Source of the DNA: Prostheceraeus crozeri
Taxonomy: Eukaryota > Platyhelminthes > Polycladida > Euryleptidae
Length of the DNA stretch: 64,000 bases
Direction of reading: 5' to 3'
Assembly (NCBI GenBank): GCA_907163375.1
Contig: CAJQUW010006864.1
Location: 1 to 64,000 of the forward strand
The position numbers and the translations under genes were made by a program. The notes beneath the pieces are model-generated. The model saw only the letters and a program-made list of their open reading frames with translations. It did no database searches and was not told the DNA's origin. Positions 48,501 to 59,933 of the stretch are shown here, piece after piece (positions within the stretch are counted from its first letter, which is position 1; the number at the start of each line of letters is the position of its first letter).

Positions 48501-50270
48501 CTAGTCCAAAATTGATGACTATTTTTTCTATCTTGCCTAGATTTTTGACTATGTCGAAATTTTAAATTGGTTTCAATAGGCCTATTTTTTCAGATAGGTC
48601 TAGTGCTCCCCACTTTCCAATCACAGTTGTTGATATTGTGCTGGTACCTGTCAATTTAGATGCGATGCGTCTCTGAATGACAGCCCGCTTGCTCTATCAA
48701 GCCAAGATTTGGATCTAGAACCCAGTGTGCCGGTATTTTCTGCGTTGTTGAAAATCGACCTACTTTTACATAGGCCTACTGTCAAAGTCAGTAGTCGCTA
48801 ATCCTCGCAGCATGAATCTGATTTCGACCAATCCATATGTGATTGAGCGGAGTTCAAAAGTGAGGACGATTTTTCTTTATCTGTCTCAAATTCCTAAATG
48901 TGACTGAGTAGATCTGTAAGATAGGTGTTTCAATAGGTTCGCACTTCGGATAGGAAAGTATCCTTTCAAATCTAAAAGACGTGCCTCTGCAGGCTCATAA
49001 TTCGGATAGGCCTAATGCCCTGTACTTTCAAATAGTAGTTGAGATCACATTAATATTGCAGTGTTACTATTCATTTCAGATGTGTTGAATTCAAAAATAT
49101 TAATACATGGAAGAAAGACTCCGTGCCTAAATGTGCTTCCGAGTATAATCAAGATTCATTCATTATATTTTTACTATCTCTCAATCAGGCGATAGTTTTT
49201 TGAGCCCATGAAATGTGGTCCAATTTTTTTAAATCATCGTGTAATAAGAAAAGTAGAGACTGATGATATGAAATTGCTGAATCAATTGATAAATTGATTT
49301 CAATTGATCTGTAAATCATTGCTAATCTCCAATTGGGGTTAGCTATTACCCATTGGGTCATATTTGACCCGAACTGAAATCTATGTATTCCAAAACAGAA
49401 GCCTGGAAGTTAAATGAATGCGATATTCTTCCTATATAGCACTAATGGTCACTAATCAGATAGTAAAATTGTTCAGGTTCGCCATTCTAGAAATCTTGGG
49501 CCATTAAACTTCAATTTATTCAGAAATATCTAGGTAGCAGTGACTATGCAACGCTGTTACAGGTTGGAAATCACGTGGTGCACTAAAAATAACAATTATA
49601 AGGACAAATAGAAGTTTCCGTTATTATGATAGTTCATTGCATCTAACACTGAACGGTTTAAGTTGTCGCACAGTCAAATGCGGCTGATTCGACATTTTTC
49701 CCGACCTAATGCATCTATCAATTTTTATCCGCATTGATACTGTTACCGATTAGCATACATAAAATCGGTATTGGTTTGGGAATTGATTTTTCAGTACAAG
49801 CCATAAATCAATTTCGTGCGAAATTCACATCTATGACATCACAATTAATTAATACAATCGAACGAATCGGCACACGAATACTAGAGTAAATATGAGTCTA
49901 TCTAATCGAATCATTCGTTGTGCTACATGTCCTGTTGCGCTGTGCTTCAAAAAAATTTCCTTTGCTGGTTGTTGTTGCATTCTTCTGGAGTGAGAATATT
50001 CACTTGCAATGTGCACACTTTCTGAACAAAACTGAGTGCCAGAGCAAACAGCAATAATAACAATCATTTTTTACAGAATTTTCAGCATTAGCACAGCGGA
50101 GTCATAATTGACAGAAGTTACCGTATATCTTCATTATTTTAGCCTGTCTAGTGAAATAATTTTATGAAAAAAACTATCTGATCATTTAAGCTTCTTAATT
50201 TCCCTTTATCAGAAATTCAAGAATCAACTTACATGCCCTCTGAATGTTTCTATAGATTGCACGAGTACTG
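45545..50270. other. No gene recognised
   Basis: Possible transposon ends occur: GTGACTAGTCACTAGTGTTGGCAACCCTG ends at 48455. A palindrome GGGTCA-TATT-TGACCC is at about 49357. CRE-like TGACGTCA lies near 46765. A minus-strand frame at 47779-47976 is open for 65 codons but unrecognised. Confidence 0.3.
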
Positions 50271-50274
50271 ATCA

Positions 50275-50700
50275 AAGAAAGAAGCATGGTAAAATTGACA
50301 CTAAACTTTGCCGTGAGCGAAAAAAAATTGAATGTGTCCGCAGCGCAATGACATGCCTGCGGAAGTGAGACGTGGTCGTGAAAGGCGATCAGATCATGAA
50401 GAGGGAAAGAACAGAAAATGTAGTGGCAAGAAGAATGTACAGTTTGAGGCTGATAGAAAAACGCATGAGTGAAGACCTAAGGTGATTGAACCTGGAAGAC
50501 ATTTCCGATGCTCTACGAAAAAGGCTGCTGCGGTGGCATGGACACATTCAGCGAAGAAATATTTCCACATAGAAAACGGAAGGACAAGAGGAAGACACAT
50601 GACAACATGAGGAAGATAACATGATCGCAAGTCGTCTCCGATGAGCTTTGAGCTCTGGATCTGAATCCAGCAATAGTCCATGACTGGTAGGAGTGAATTA
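50275..50700 (+). pseudogene. RTE-like fragment, C-terminal RT region
   Basis: The plus strand reads RMYSLRLIEKRMSEDLR, a stop, then LNLEDISDALRKRLLRWHGH and IQRRN, typical of the last part of RTE-clade reverse transcriptases. Stops interrupt it. Confidence 0.6.
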
Positions 50701-50894
50701 CGAAGAGCGGACAACTAAGGAAGGTTGCTCTGAGTCACGTCCTCAAAAAATCAATAACTTTGTTTTCAGTGGAGACTCAGTGATCAACGGTCACGAACAT
50801 AATTCAAACCTTTTTTTGAAAAATAGGGAATGTGATCATGTTTTCAGGTTAGAGACTCCCACAATTTTTCAGATGGATCAATTAAAGCCACAAT

Positions 50895-51335
50895 TTATTT
50901 GCGCGAGATCTTTCGGCCTACGTCGTAGATCCGTACCAGACGGGATACCGTCGGCAAACGTCCGCTCTGATGGCGGTTCTCCACGCGTTTAGATCTTGAA
51001 CGTCGATACGCAAGTAGATCGAGCTCCCCACGCCTCGTCTGCATACGCCACACGGAATTCTGCCTGCGTCCTTTAGTGTTTGATCATCCTGGTACCAAGC
51101 ATATGCATGACCTTGGTCTTGTTCAGATTAACCGGAATATCATGTAACCTAAGAATATCTTTCCAGGCAGTGTATCTTTGCTCAAGGCGCTCCAGTGAAT
51201 CCGTCGAAATGACCATCTCCATGCAACAGCTCATGATGACAATTTGTTTGAAATTCGCGAGAAAGAGCCTCCATGACAATCACAAAAAAAGAAGGGGCTC
51301 AAAACCGATCCTTGATGTACACCAACAATAAATTC
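50895..51335 (-). pseudogene. RTE-like fragment with internal deletion
   Basis: The minus strand has SLERLEQRYTAWKDILRLHD and VNLNKTKVMHM (end of the RT core), then IPCGVCRRGVGSS (first half of the Cys/His finger), and directly LNAWRTAIRADVCRR (the final segment). The middle 150 or so residues are missing. Confidence 0.65.
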
Positions 51336-51389
51336 GAATTCAGTACTGATACCAGCCCTCATTGTGACCTTAGATCTGGTGTACCGGTA

Positions 51390-52260
51390 CATGGCCTAAA
51401 CTCACTCACTCTCAGTCCACGTTTAACGTCTTCTTTTCACCGTTTTGCGATGGTTGGACACCGTCGAATGCAGGTTCGCCTTGATGGCATTTCTCCACGA
51501 TGTTCGGTCTTGTGGGCTGATGTTATGAAGATCGAGCTTTCACACATCCTCCTTGATGCTATCAAGCCATCTTTTCTTGGGGCGACCTGGTGGGTACTGT
51601 CCAGGAACTTCAAAGGAAAAAATCTTCCTTGGTCACGACTCCTCTTTCATTCGCTGCATTAGACCATACCATCGAAGTCTTCTTGTGCGTTTTGCATCTT
51701 CGATCTTGCGAATGCCGAGCCTCATGCGCAGATCGTCCATGGGAACGCGGTCGGCAAGTGGCATCGAACAGATCCACCCCACCATTGCATTGTCATTTCG
51801 GATGCAGCGATCTACATCTTCGTTGGTGAGCGACCAAGTTTCGCTGGCGTAGAGAAATATGCTACGGACACACATACTGTAAACGTGTTCACGTGTTCTG
51901 AAGAGAATACCTTTGTCTGTAAGGGCGGGGGGAAGCTCACGGAAGCTTTCCAATCGGACCGCACTCTCATCACAACTCCATCCTTACAACCACCTGACCG
52001 ACCATGTCACCAAGGCAACAAGCAGAAGGAACAACGTACTCTTCATCGTCGACTTTCACACTCGTAGGAGCCGTTTCTGTGAGATTTGTAAGCTCGCCTC
52101 GGCACGCTTTGCATTTATATTTGGGATCATTTTTAAGTTGTCCACGGATCCCCGAGCACTTGTGATGTACCCAGTGCCTGCAACAGGTACACAAGATGGA
52201 ATTGCGTCCTACACCCTGTCTGCAGACGTCGCATGGAAATTTACCCACCGTTCTTGAATG
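51390..52260 (-). pseudogene. RTE-like fragment with PHD-like zinc finger and RT tail
   Basis: The minus strand begins FPCDVCRQGVGRNSILCTCC, then RHWVHHKCSGI and CKAC, a Cys4-His-Cys3 finger that in RTE-like proteins sits between the RT core and the CYLGD motif. It continues with VPSACCLGDM, then after a frameshift RTREHVYSMCVRSIFLYASE and WICSMPLADRVPMDDLRMRL, RRLRWYGL and GRPKKRWLDSIKEDV. The 3' tail is near 51395 (CACTCACTCTC). Confidence 0.7.
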
Positions 52261-52571
52261 ACTGTTTCAAGGGCCTCTACCTCAACATCGTCACAACTCA
52301 TGAAACTCCGACTGCAGAGTACAAGAAATTTCTGAAAGGCTATCAATAACTTATTAATAGCTAGTTGAATAGCTTGTAGGCTATCCTTGCCTTGAATCTT
52401 GGATATATTTATAGAAGCACTTCGCAAACATAGGCCTACACAATAATAGATAAAACAATTTAAGAGGTCACTGAATTGAAAGAAGTGACCAAATAGAGAG
52501 CTTTAGAGACCGGTCTAGTGACCAGTTGGGAGCCCTGTGAATAATATGCATATACGTTCAATGCGTTCATA

Positions 52572-53855
52572 ATATGCGTTCAATAAGTTCGTAGAATGAA
52601 ATGCTTAGAGATGATGAATTAAGTTCTAATTTCGTGTGTTAGTTGATCTATGTTAATTATGTTCACAGTCATAACACTGTTCACTTTGCTTTGTCCGTTC
52701 AGCTATAAGAAGACTGCAAACTCATTGAATCAATGTAGAAAATGGAATCGTCACTGATTGAACACAGAGCCGTCATCAAATTCCTTGTCAAAGAAGGTTC
52801 TTCGGCCAAAGAAATCACGGAACGGATGGCTAAGGTGTACCAGCAAGATGCTCCCAAATATTCTACGGTCGCCAAGTGGGCCGCAGAGTTCAAGCGAGGC
52901 CGTCAATCCTTGAAAGACGATCCAAGGTCGGGTCGACCATTGGAGGTGACGACACCGGAAGTCATCCGCCGTGTGGAGGACCTTGTGATGACTGATCGTC
53001 GTTTGAAAGTCAAAGAAGTTGCAGTAGAAGTTGGCATTTCAGAAGGGAGCGTTTTTACGATTCTTCACGATCATCATCTCTCCAAGGTGTCTGCCAGATG
53101 GGTGCCTCGAAATCTTCAAGTACAAGATCGACAGCAGCGGATGCAACTCAGCTCACAACTTCTGGAGCTTTACAGGAGGGATCCAGAAGACTTCCACCTG
53201 CGACTGGTGACTGGAGATGAAACCTGGGTGCACCACTGGGACCCTGAAAGCAAGATCGCCTCAATGCAGTGGAAGCACAGTGACTCCCCACCTCCAAGGA
53301 AGTTTCGGACTTCCGCAGGCAAGTTGATGGCATCAGTCTTCTGGGACTCGAAGGGTCTTCTGCTTATCGATTACTTGCCCAGAAGGTCTACCATCACTGG
53401 TGGGTACTACTCGGATCTGATGGTCAAGCTTCGTCAAGCAATCAAGGAGAAGAGGCGAGGATTGCTGACTCGTGGTGTGCTCCTCCTCCATGACAATGCA
53501 CCGGTGCACAAGAGCCGCGTGGCACAAGCCACAATCAATCAAATGGGCTTCGAACAGTTGGCTCACCCAGCCTACAGTCCCGATCTGGCCCGAAGCGACT
53601 TCCACCTGTTTCGCGCCTTGAAGACCGACCTTCGAGGAAGGCGCTTTGGAGACGATGAGGAACTGAAATCCGCCGTGGATGAGTGGTTCAACCTCAAGCC
53701 ACAAGACTTCTTCCATGCTGGAATTGGGGCACTTGAGCACCGATGGTCTAAGTGCATTGAAGTTAGGAGAGACTATATTGAAAAGTAGTGATACTTTTGT
53801 TTTTATGAAATATATATTTGCATGCAATTCTACGAATTTTTTGAACGCCCCTCGT
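52572..53855 (+). mobile_element. mariner element
   Basis: The 5' end GCGTTCAATAAGTTCGTAGA (52576) and the reverse complement of the 3' end GCGTTCAAAAAATTCGTAGA (53820-53848) are clear inverted repeats, extending to ATGC on both sides. The outermost bases differ (5' ATAATAT, 3' reverse complement TACGAGGG), so the 5' tip has decayed. Length is about 1.28 kb, normal for mariner. Confidence 0.85.
52742..53788 (+). CDS. mariner transposase, uninterrupted (DD34D)
   Basis: 348 residues, the usual mariner length, from ATG at 52742 (context GAAAATGG) to TAG at 53786-53788. The two helix-turn-helix parts are residues 1-110 (IEHRAVIKFLVKEGSSAKEI; VKEVAVEVGISEGSVFTILH). The linker motif is SARWVPRNL. 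The catalytic acids are in VTGDETWVHHW, LLHDNAPVHKS and SPDLARSDFHLF, with 34 residues between the last two. The usual Pro in SPDLAPSD is Arg here. No stop or frameshift is seen, whereas nearly every other element here is broken; its GC is also higher than its flanks. It cuts and pastes at TA. It may be recent or recently active. Confidence 0.93.
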   Translation: MESSLIEHRAVIKFLVKEGSSAKEITERMAKVYQQDAPKYSTVAKWAAEFKRGRQSLKDDPRSGRPLEVTTPEVIRRVEDLVMTDRRLKVKEVAVEVGISEGSVFTILHDHHLSKVSARWVPRNLQVQDRQQRMQLSSQLLELYRRDPEDFHLRLVTGDETWVHHWDPESKIASMQWKHSDSPPPRKFRTSAGKLMASVFWDSKGLLLIDYLPRRSTITGGYYSDLMVKLRQAIKEKRRGLLTRGVLLLHDNAPVHKSRVAQATINQMGFEQLAHPAYSPDLARSDFHLFRALKTDLRGRRFGDDEELKSAVDEWFNLKPQDFFHAGIGALEHRWSKCIEVRRDYIEK

Positions 53856-54944
53856 ATATATAGCATATTTAAAGTTGGGGAAAATGTTCGTTCTTACTTC
53901 TTGAAAAACTACATCTTGAAACTGAAACACAAAGTATTTGATTAATATGAAATACAACGAAAACAGATTGCAAAAGAATGAAGTTATAGATTGAAGATTC
54001 CAGGATCATTATCATTTACTTTCATGAAAAGTAAATTTTAATATAACTTATTATAAATTTGTATCAATTATTGCTTATGAAAATGTCCGTTGACAAATTA
54101 TAAAGAAGATAAGATAATTACTTCATCAGAGCAGAAGTCCTTAGAGAGTACATCTTCGTTGCATTCACTCCGGAATTCCTTCATGTCTTTTATTGTAGGA
54201 AACGCAAGCAAGATGTGCTGACATCTGATACTATACCATGATGCACAATCTGGATTTCAGAAATTCATGACAAAGTCGATTTTATAACTTCTTTCTGAGA
54301 TAACTTTTGCTGCATTTTCCTCATGCATGTAGACAGTACATTCTAGATATCTTTCTGAACGAAAGTGGACAATTATTGAAAAATACTCAATTTTCAGACG
54401 TTATAGACTCTATAAATAAGTCCCTTGGACAATAACAAAAATATTGCATGTGAAATGTAATAGATAAGGAGGATCTTCAAAAATCTCTTGTTCACGTATA
54501 TTATGGACGATCCCTCAGGATATCTAAGTCCTAAACTATTTTGATCAATGCCTGTGATAGAGTAGCAGGCAGCTCTCAGCAACAATGGCTCGATTTTCCA
54601 TCATTTTAAAAAATTAATTTAGGATAGATATTACTCTTGTTTGTTCAGTAGTAAGAGGAAAATAATTTCTGATTGTGGGTTGTAAGAAGTAATAATAAAC
54701 ATAACACGATACTAGATTGCCTCTGTGAAACCAGAAAGATTCTATGCGTTCAACTCACTTAAATTTTTCAGTCAATGCTCAAGGGAAGAGACGAGGAGAA
54801 GATGATTCTAAACACCAAAGGTGTCAGTAGAAAGTCAAAGGCAAAGAAGCAGAAAATCGAAGAAGAGTGGGATGACAAAGGAATTATAATTGATTAACTG
54901 ATGTAACAGCATAGTAAAAAGATATACAACTGATAACTGTACAA
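53856..54944. other. No gene recognised
   Basis: AT-rich sequence with chance frames. Confidence 0.3.
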
Positions 54945-55403
54945 CTAATTACATGTACATGCTAATAAAAGAAACACTGGAAATATTGTGTTAGAAAATT
55001 GAATGGGTAGATGTGGAGAATTTGAAATGAGTAACAAAACTAAGTAAGAACTAATAATTGTGCAACTCGTGGCGCCAAAAATGAAAATAACGAAGAAGAC
55101 GATAATATTAAAAACCAATATGGCACAAAAGAAATACATTAGACCAAAACTCAGCTCCTCATAACATGAACTCTCTATGAAGCTTGGTGGAAGCTTATTT
55201 ACATCACTCTCGAATGCCTCAATGCTGATAGATGTTTGAAATACCTCTAAAGGAAACTCATTCCACAACCTTGGTGCTCCATAAAAAAATCTCTTAAAAT
55301 GTTTAGTTCTACGAGGATAAGCAACGTTGCCACCGGGCCTCGAGACCCCATCCGCGCAGGCAGTGTATCGATGCAGGGTAGTATAATGAAAGTCTAAACT
55401 CAA
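54945..55403 (-). pseudogene. 3' end of a CR1/jockey-type LINE reverse transcriptase ORF
   Basis: The minus strand reads YPRRTKHFKRFFYGAPRLWN and EFPLEVFQTSISIEAFESDV, the familiar end of many LINE ORF2 proteins (R..F..R..RLWN.LP.EV..S.S..AFK). A hydrophobic extension after it is probably past the original stop. Truncated at its 5' side near the TA microsatellite. Confidence 0.65.
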
Positions 55404-55525
55404 GCCTGTGATATACTAGGAATAATGTATATACTGTATTATACCGTAATTGTACATAGTAAGTTAATTACGGTATAATTGCTCCTTCATAAGTTGAGCA
55501 CTGTCAAAGAGTGTGTTTCTCACGG

Positions 55526-55528
<3 letters not shown>

Positions 55529-55572
<44 letters not shown>
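55529..55572. repeat. TA microsatellite
   Basis: About 22 TA units ending where the 24-bp inverted end of the next element starts. A similar shorter tract is at 59914-59935. Confidence 0.95.
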
Positions 55573-55573
<1 letters not shown>

Positions 55574-57592
55574 CCAGTTGTAACTCGCGCCCCACCAAAA
55601 ATTATACTTTTACATTATCGCCTAATGACTGCGATTGACCGAAATCCAACGCGGTTTGCGATTTGGAACTTTTGAACGGATACTTGAGGGATGTTTTTGA
55701 TGTATTACCGACGGCTATTAACCTCACTGGCACGTGAAAAAGAAGAAAACCCGCATTTTCACTTTTCCATCTGACAGACGTTAGTACTCCCCAATGCTTC
55801 TGGGGATCGCTTGACAGTTATTCCATCTTTATTTACAGTAAAATGACATTTCCTGGGCTTTATTGAAGTCTTAAGATGCAATATAGAAAAGTACATATTT
55901 GGGAAAATATAATTAAATGCGAAGATTTAAAGTTGTGCAGGGCCTATGGGGTATATAGACCGCAACTTCATTTTCAAGTGAGTGTTTGATTCAGAAAGTT
56001 TGGATCGATGCATTTCCAAGCAATTTTTTGCATACTACCTTATTTTTGGTCAAAAATATCGAATCTTGCATCAGTTTTTCCAAAATCGATCGTAAAGTAG
56101 GTCATCCAGATAACCTACTTTAACATAAAACCTTATATAATCCTTGTTCGTGGATATCCGCTTTCATCCACCCTTATTTACCACCTTAATGAGCAAATAC
56201 ATGTAATTTTCACGTGAATATGTATCTGGCATAAACATGTGCTTGATTAAAAGCCAGCAAGTAGGCCAACCAGATGACCTACTTTTATCTAATAGCTATA
56301 ATAATCCTTATTTATCGGATATATCTTATCACTAGGTGTTATTTACCTCCTTCATGAGCAGCAAGACATCAGTTTGGAACAACAAAATTTTTGGTATCAT
56401 TGGATCCATACTTGAAAGCCCGTAAGTAGGTCAAACACCTTGTATGTTTTCGCTCATAAAAAATTTTAAAGCAGTCTGCTATTGTGCTAAGCGTCGATGC
56501 TACAGGTCATGGCCTGCATTGGCTACGACATTGTTTGTTTGTCTCTTTTTGTCCTATATTTACAACTCGGCCACGAATTATGGTCATAGTTATACCAAAA
56601 CTCTAAAAAAAACGTATGAATGATGGAATTGATGAGATTTTTTGGTTGACAACAACTACAGAACCGTTACATGTCATCGACAGTGCATAGTGGAAATCAT
56701 GTAACATACTGTGAGGATTACATCTCCAATGAAAGTCCATACTGTCTCTACACCGAATAATGTGACTATGTTTTTATGATTGAAGAAACTATATGATTTG
56801 TTTTGCTGTTGAATTGAGAGACGCAATGAACTTGTTTAAAAATAGCTTTCGACAGCTGGTTGTTGAAGATTGAATCCAAGATGGATATGAAACCTATTGT
56901 CTTTAAGACGAAGTCGATTATGAAATAACTTAACATGTGTTATCTTCATCATGCAACGGGTCGTTCACATAAATAACATGAATAAGATTTTCTCTTATTG
57001 CACAGATCTTGCATTTCAAGTGTTCTTTTATGAAACCTTGTTTTCATTAATCCAGTTTATTTGTTAGCACTTCAACACATAAGTATAAATAATGCTAATT
57101 TAAGTGAACATCAGGTAGATCCAGAATATGTCAGATAATGAGTTATCGGCCAAAAGAAATAAGCCAGTTCGATGATTTAATTAGCAGATGCTATTACACC
57201 GGCTTGGCCCTTGCAAATTAAATCCATGTCTATCACCCTGTCTCATATTTCTCAGGTGTAAAAATCACTCAGCATAGCAAGAAACAAATCATATTGTGTA
57301 TTAACGCGTTGCTTTTTTCGTTGCTTCGCCGTCTTCAAAACTTCATAAGAATTTTAGTGATTTCCTAATTGAAGCAAGCTTATTTCCGAATTGTTATCGA
57401 ATCCGAAAAACGCAATATTCCAAAACTCAAATTACTATCCCACCTATTGTTGATTGTTTTTATCTTGTTGCTTAATTCTAAGGCAACAGCATTGCCGGCT
57501 TAGCTGGTGTAATAGCCCCGACCAAAATTTTAGCTGCTACGCTGGTGTGACTACCATGGTCTCATATATTAGTGAAGCAGTCTTTTGACTAA

Positions 57593-57853
57593 TTAGTTTG
57601 AGATAAGAAACTGATTGTCAAAGTTCATTGCAGCATTATTGCCAGTAGGAGTCATATCAGCAGCGTCCCATGAAGTAAATCCATTGAAGATCATTGTTTT
57701 TAGCATTTGATCGCAAAGGCGCTCTCGCAGCGCCATCGGGCACACACCGGCGGCGTAGGTATCTGATCGATGCCGGGTTGTTATGTTTGACGGCTGGTTA
57801 CAAACAACAAGCAAAGTCAGAATGAAAAATTGATAAAGTACAAGCATAGCCAT
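57593..57853 (-). CDS. Hypothetical small secreted protein
   Basis: 86 residues, from ATG at 57853. Residues 1-21 (MAMLVLYQFFILTLLVVCNQ) are a plausible signal peptide. The rest has RHRSDTYAAGVCPMALRERL, CDQMLKTM and a polar tail, with two Cys after the signal. The second element copy holds a diverged relative (HRSDAL, CMPDALREPHYDQM, INQAAMDFD) with one or more frameshifts. The family is not recognised; Cys spacing does not fit an insulin B chain. It might be a single exon, as 3' splice sites were not tested. Confidence 0.35.
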   Translation of the reverse strand: MAMLVLYQFFILTLLVVCNQPSNITTRHRSDTYAAGVCPMALRERLCDQMLKTMIFNGFTSWDAADMTPTGNNAAMNFDNQFLISN

Positions 57854-58085
57854 AGCGTCCAAGATATTCACTCAATTAATCCAACCAACACCATAAATTA
57901 ATGTCAATGATCCCAAAGGATGCGCAATTCAGTCCCCATCCTCCTGCATGCCCTGCAACGGACACAGCAGGCTCTCAAAGTTGACCTAATTTCACGGATT
58001 TTACGAAATTTGACCATCTCCTCTACTAATTTCAAGCATAGCCATAGCGTCCAAGATATTCACTCAATTAATCCAACCAACACCA
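57841..58085. repeat. 53-bp exact direct repeat
   Basis: 57841-57893 and 58033-58085 are identical over 53 bases (starting CAAGCATAGCCATAGCGTCC), 192 bp apart. The left copy covers the ORF's start codon. Confidence 0.9.
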
Positions 58086-58098
58086 CTGTTGGTTGTTG

Positions 58099-58281
58099 AT
58101 GGCTGTTGATGATGCCATGAGTGATGACGATGGGGATGAGAATGATGATGCAGTGAATGATGATGCTGGTGGAGTGCAAAGCACCGGAGGTTTTGAAACC
58201 GAAAACTTCATACCGGACTCCCCACAGGCATTACGATCCCGTCTTAGACGGAAATGCATTGACTTTGAAGGATGTTTTTGA
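58099..58281 (+). CDS. Hypothetical acidic ORF
   Basis: 60 residues from ATG at 58099. An Asp-rich first half (DDDGDENDDAVNDDAGG) is followed by FIPDSPQALRSRLRRKCIDF. The GAT-rich part could be simple repeat. The second half looks protein-like but I do not recognise it. Confidence 0.2.
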   Translation: MAVDDAMSDDDGDENDDAVNDDAGGVQSTGGFETENFIPDSPQALRSRLRRKCIDFEGCF

Positions 58282-58460
58282 TTTCACTTTAAAAAAATAT
58301 ATGGAATTTAAAAGTTGAATGATCATTTTTGCTGTCACAAACATGTGTACTTCTAGCAAAGTGTTTGTGTGTCAAATTAAAGATGCAATAATAGTTGATA
58401 ACAGAAGTACCCGATAGACACCATCGAACGGTTATTGACCATCTTTCCACTGTATACGTA

Positions 58461-59345
58461 CAGGGTGATTCAAAAGTCGCTGCAAAAAGTACTCAATGAT
58501 ATCTCAGCAAGGATGTACGATATCGACTTCGTTCCTTCTGATTTAAATTGCCAAGGGAATGGGATTTCGGAGCATAATCGCATTATCATCACAACTGTTG
58601 CCATTCCCAGTAAAATTTTCAATTGTTGTAGACATAGAAATAAACTGTTTATCTGAAGTTGGCTAGAATGGAAATTGACTCAAGGTCGCGGCACATCCGG
58701 GGGAACTAAGTTGGGGCATGAACCACCAATTAAAAGCTTCGATTCACTCATGTGACTGATTCTAACCCAATGATACAGACGTTGGCAGGTGCATCTAAGT
58801 GAAAATGCGTGCGATTTATGTGCCGTTATTGTGCATTACATGAAGCTTAATTTCCATTCTAGAGGTTTTATTGTTGTCAATTTCTATGGTTGTAGATATC
58901 TTTATTCAGCGCTCATTATCGAAGCTGTCACATTTCGTTGTTATCTCTATCGATCAGAAAGCATTGCTATTGTTTTCTGACAAAGTAGTACGGAAGCTAT
59001 GACAAATTCATATTCCAATGTAAAATACAGAAAATAGGCTTGTTAAAGTTCACTGCTGATTCACATGTTCATAGAAGTTTGAATGGAATTTCACAACATT
59101 CATAACAACGAGAATGGAATTTCTTTCAACGAGAACCATCATTCACTATGGATTTTGGCACTCGTAAACAGATGTTGAAACTTTATTTTCAAAATAACGA
59201 AAATGTGACTTCTGCTATCCGATCCTATAATCGTCTCCACAATCAGCTTCATTTTCTTGCAACACCAAGAATTTGATTACTCGATATGATGATGCTGGCT
59301 CTGCTATGGACCGCCCAGTATTTGGAAGACCAACGCTTTTAGAAA
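58461..59345 (+). pseudogene. Mariner/Tc1-superfamily relic
   Basis: The left end CAGGGTGATTCAAAAGTCGC follows a TA. From ATG at 59148 the plus strand reads KQMLKLYFQNNENVTSAIRS (helix-turn-helix) and, after a shift, ITRYDDAGSAMDRPVFGRPT, the linker of some mariner-like families. The catalytic part and right end are missing. A later insertion into the surrounding element. Confidence 0.5.
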
Positions 59346-59933
59346 ATCGCAGTTCAGATTTTAATTAATCACTTAAAAGCCGGCATAGCAGTTCTCCTGG
59401 TGCTACTTCGACACTCGGAAGAAATTTATCTTCCGGAGTCTGGTGTAAGGGGCATGCTAAGTCCTTTTCATTTGCGACATCATTTGTGCTTACACTCATA
59501 CAAACCTCAGTTATCTGAAGGAAATAGGTATTATCCTATAAAAAAATAGGATCCTGCTAACTTCTCAGTCATTGTACCTGTGATAAAAATAAATTTTGAG
59601 TCTCATCCAGACTACTTCGAAGAATAGTAATAAATGTACCGAACCGAAACTCTCAAATGTGTTTTACTTAAAGTATAGGGATGTCGGGTAATTGCAAGTG
59701 AATTTGCGGATTCACAATTCCAAAACGGTTCATCGGTAGTCGGTGTTTCGGTATCGGAGTGTAAAGCTCCACTCCAGTGATTCAGGAGTAAGGATACAAA
59801 CACTGACTATCTGAACACTTGCATCTTTCCCATTAGTACATCGCTAGGGAATATACTTGTAAATCATCCTACCACAGGTGTTCGCTGTCAATGGGGCGCG
59901 AGTGACAACTGGTTATATATATATATATTTATA

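Larger units (their letters stand above)
55571..59915. mobile_element. Unfamiliar element with 24-bp inverted ends in TA repeat, copy 1
   Basis: The left end TAACCAGTTGTAACTCGCGC (55571 on) and the right end (59892-59915) are reverse complements with one mismatch in 24. Both outer edges lie in TA repeats. The first 2.3 kb is repeated, at roughly 80% identity by eye, in the copy starting at 59934. Inside are two palindromes (56094, 56269), a small secreted-peptide-like ORF at 57593-57853, a 53-bp direct repeat and a mariner-like relic. No transposase of a known family was found. An alternative is a segmental duplication that happens to start at a TA tract, but the inverted right end argues against it. 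Confidence 0.6.

Noticed and set aside
49340-49365. GGGTCATATTTGACCC palindrome as an element end
   Set aside because: Single occurrence with no partner or duplication found.
57593-57853. Insulin/relaxin-like peptide
   Set aside because: Spacing between Cys residues (CPMALRERLC) does not fit an insulin B chain and no A chain is seen.
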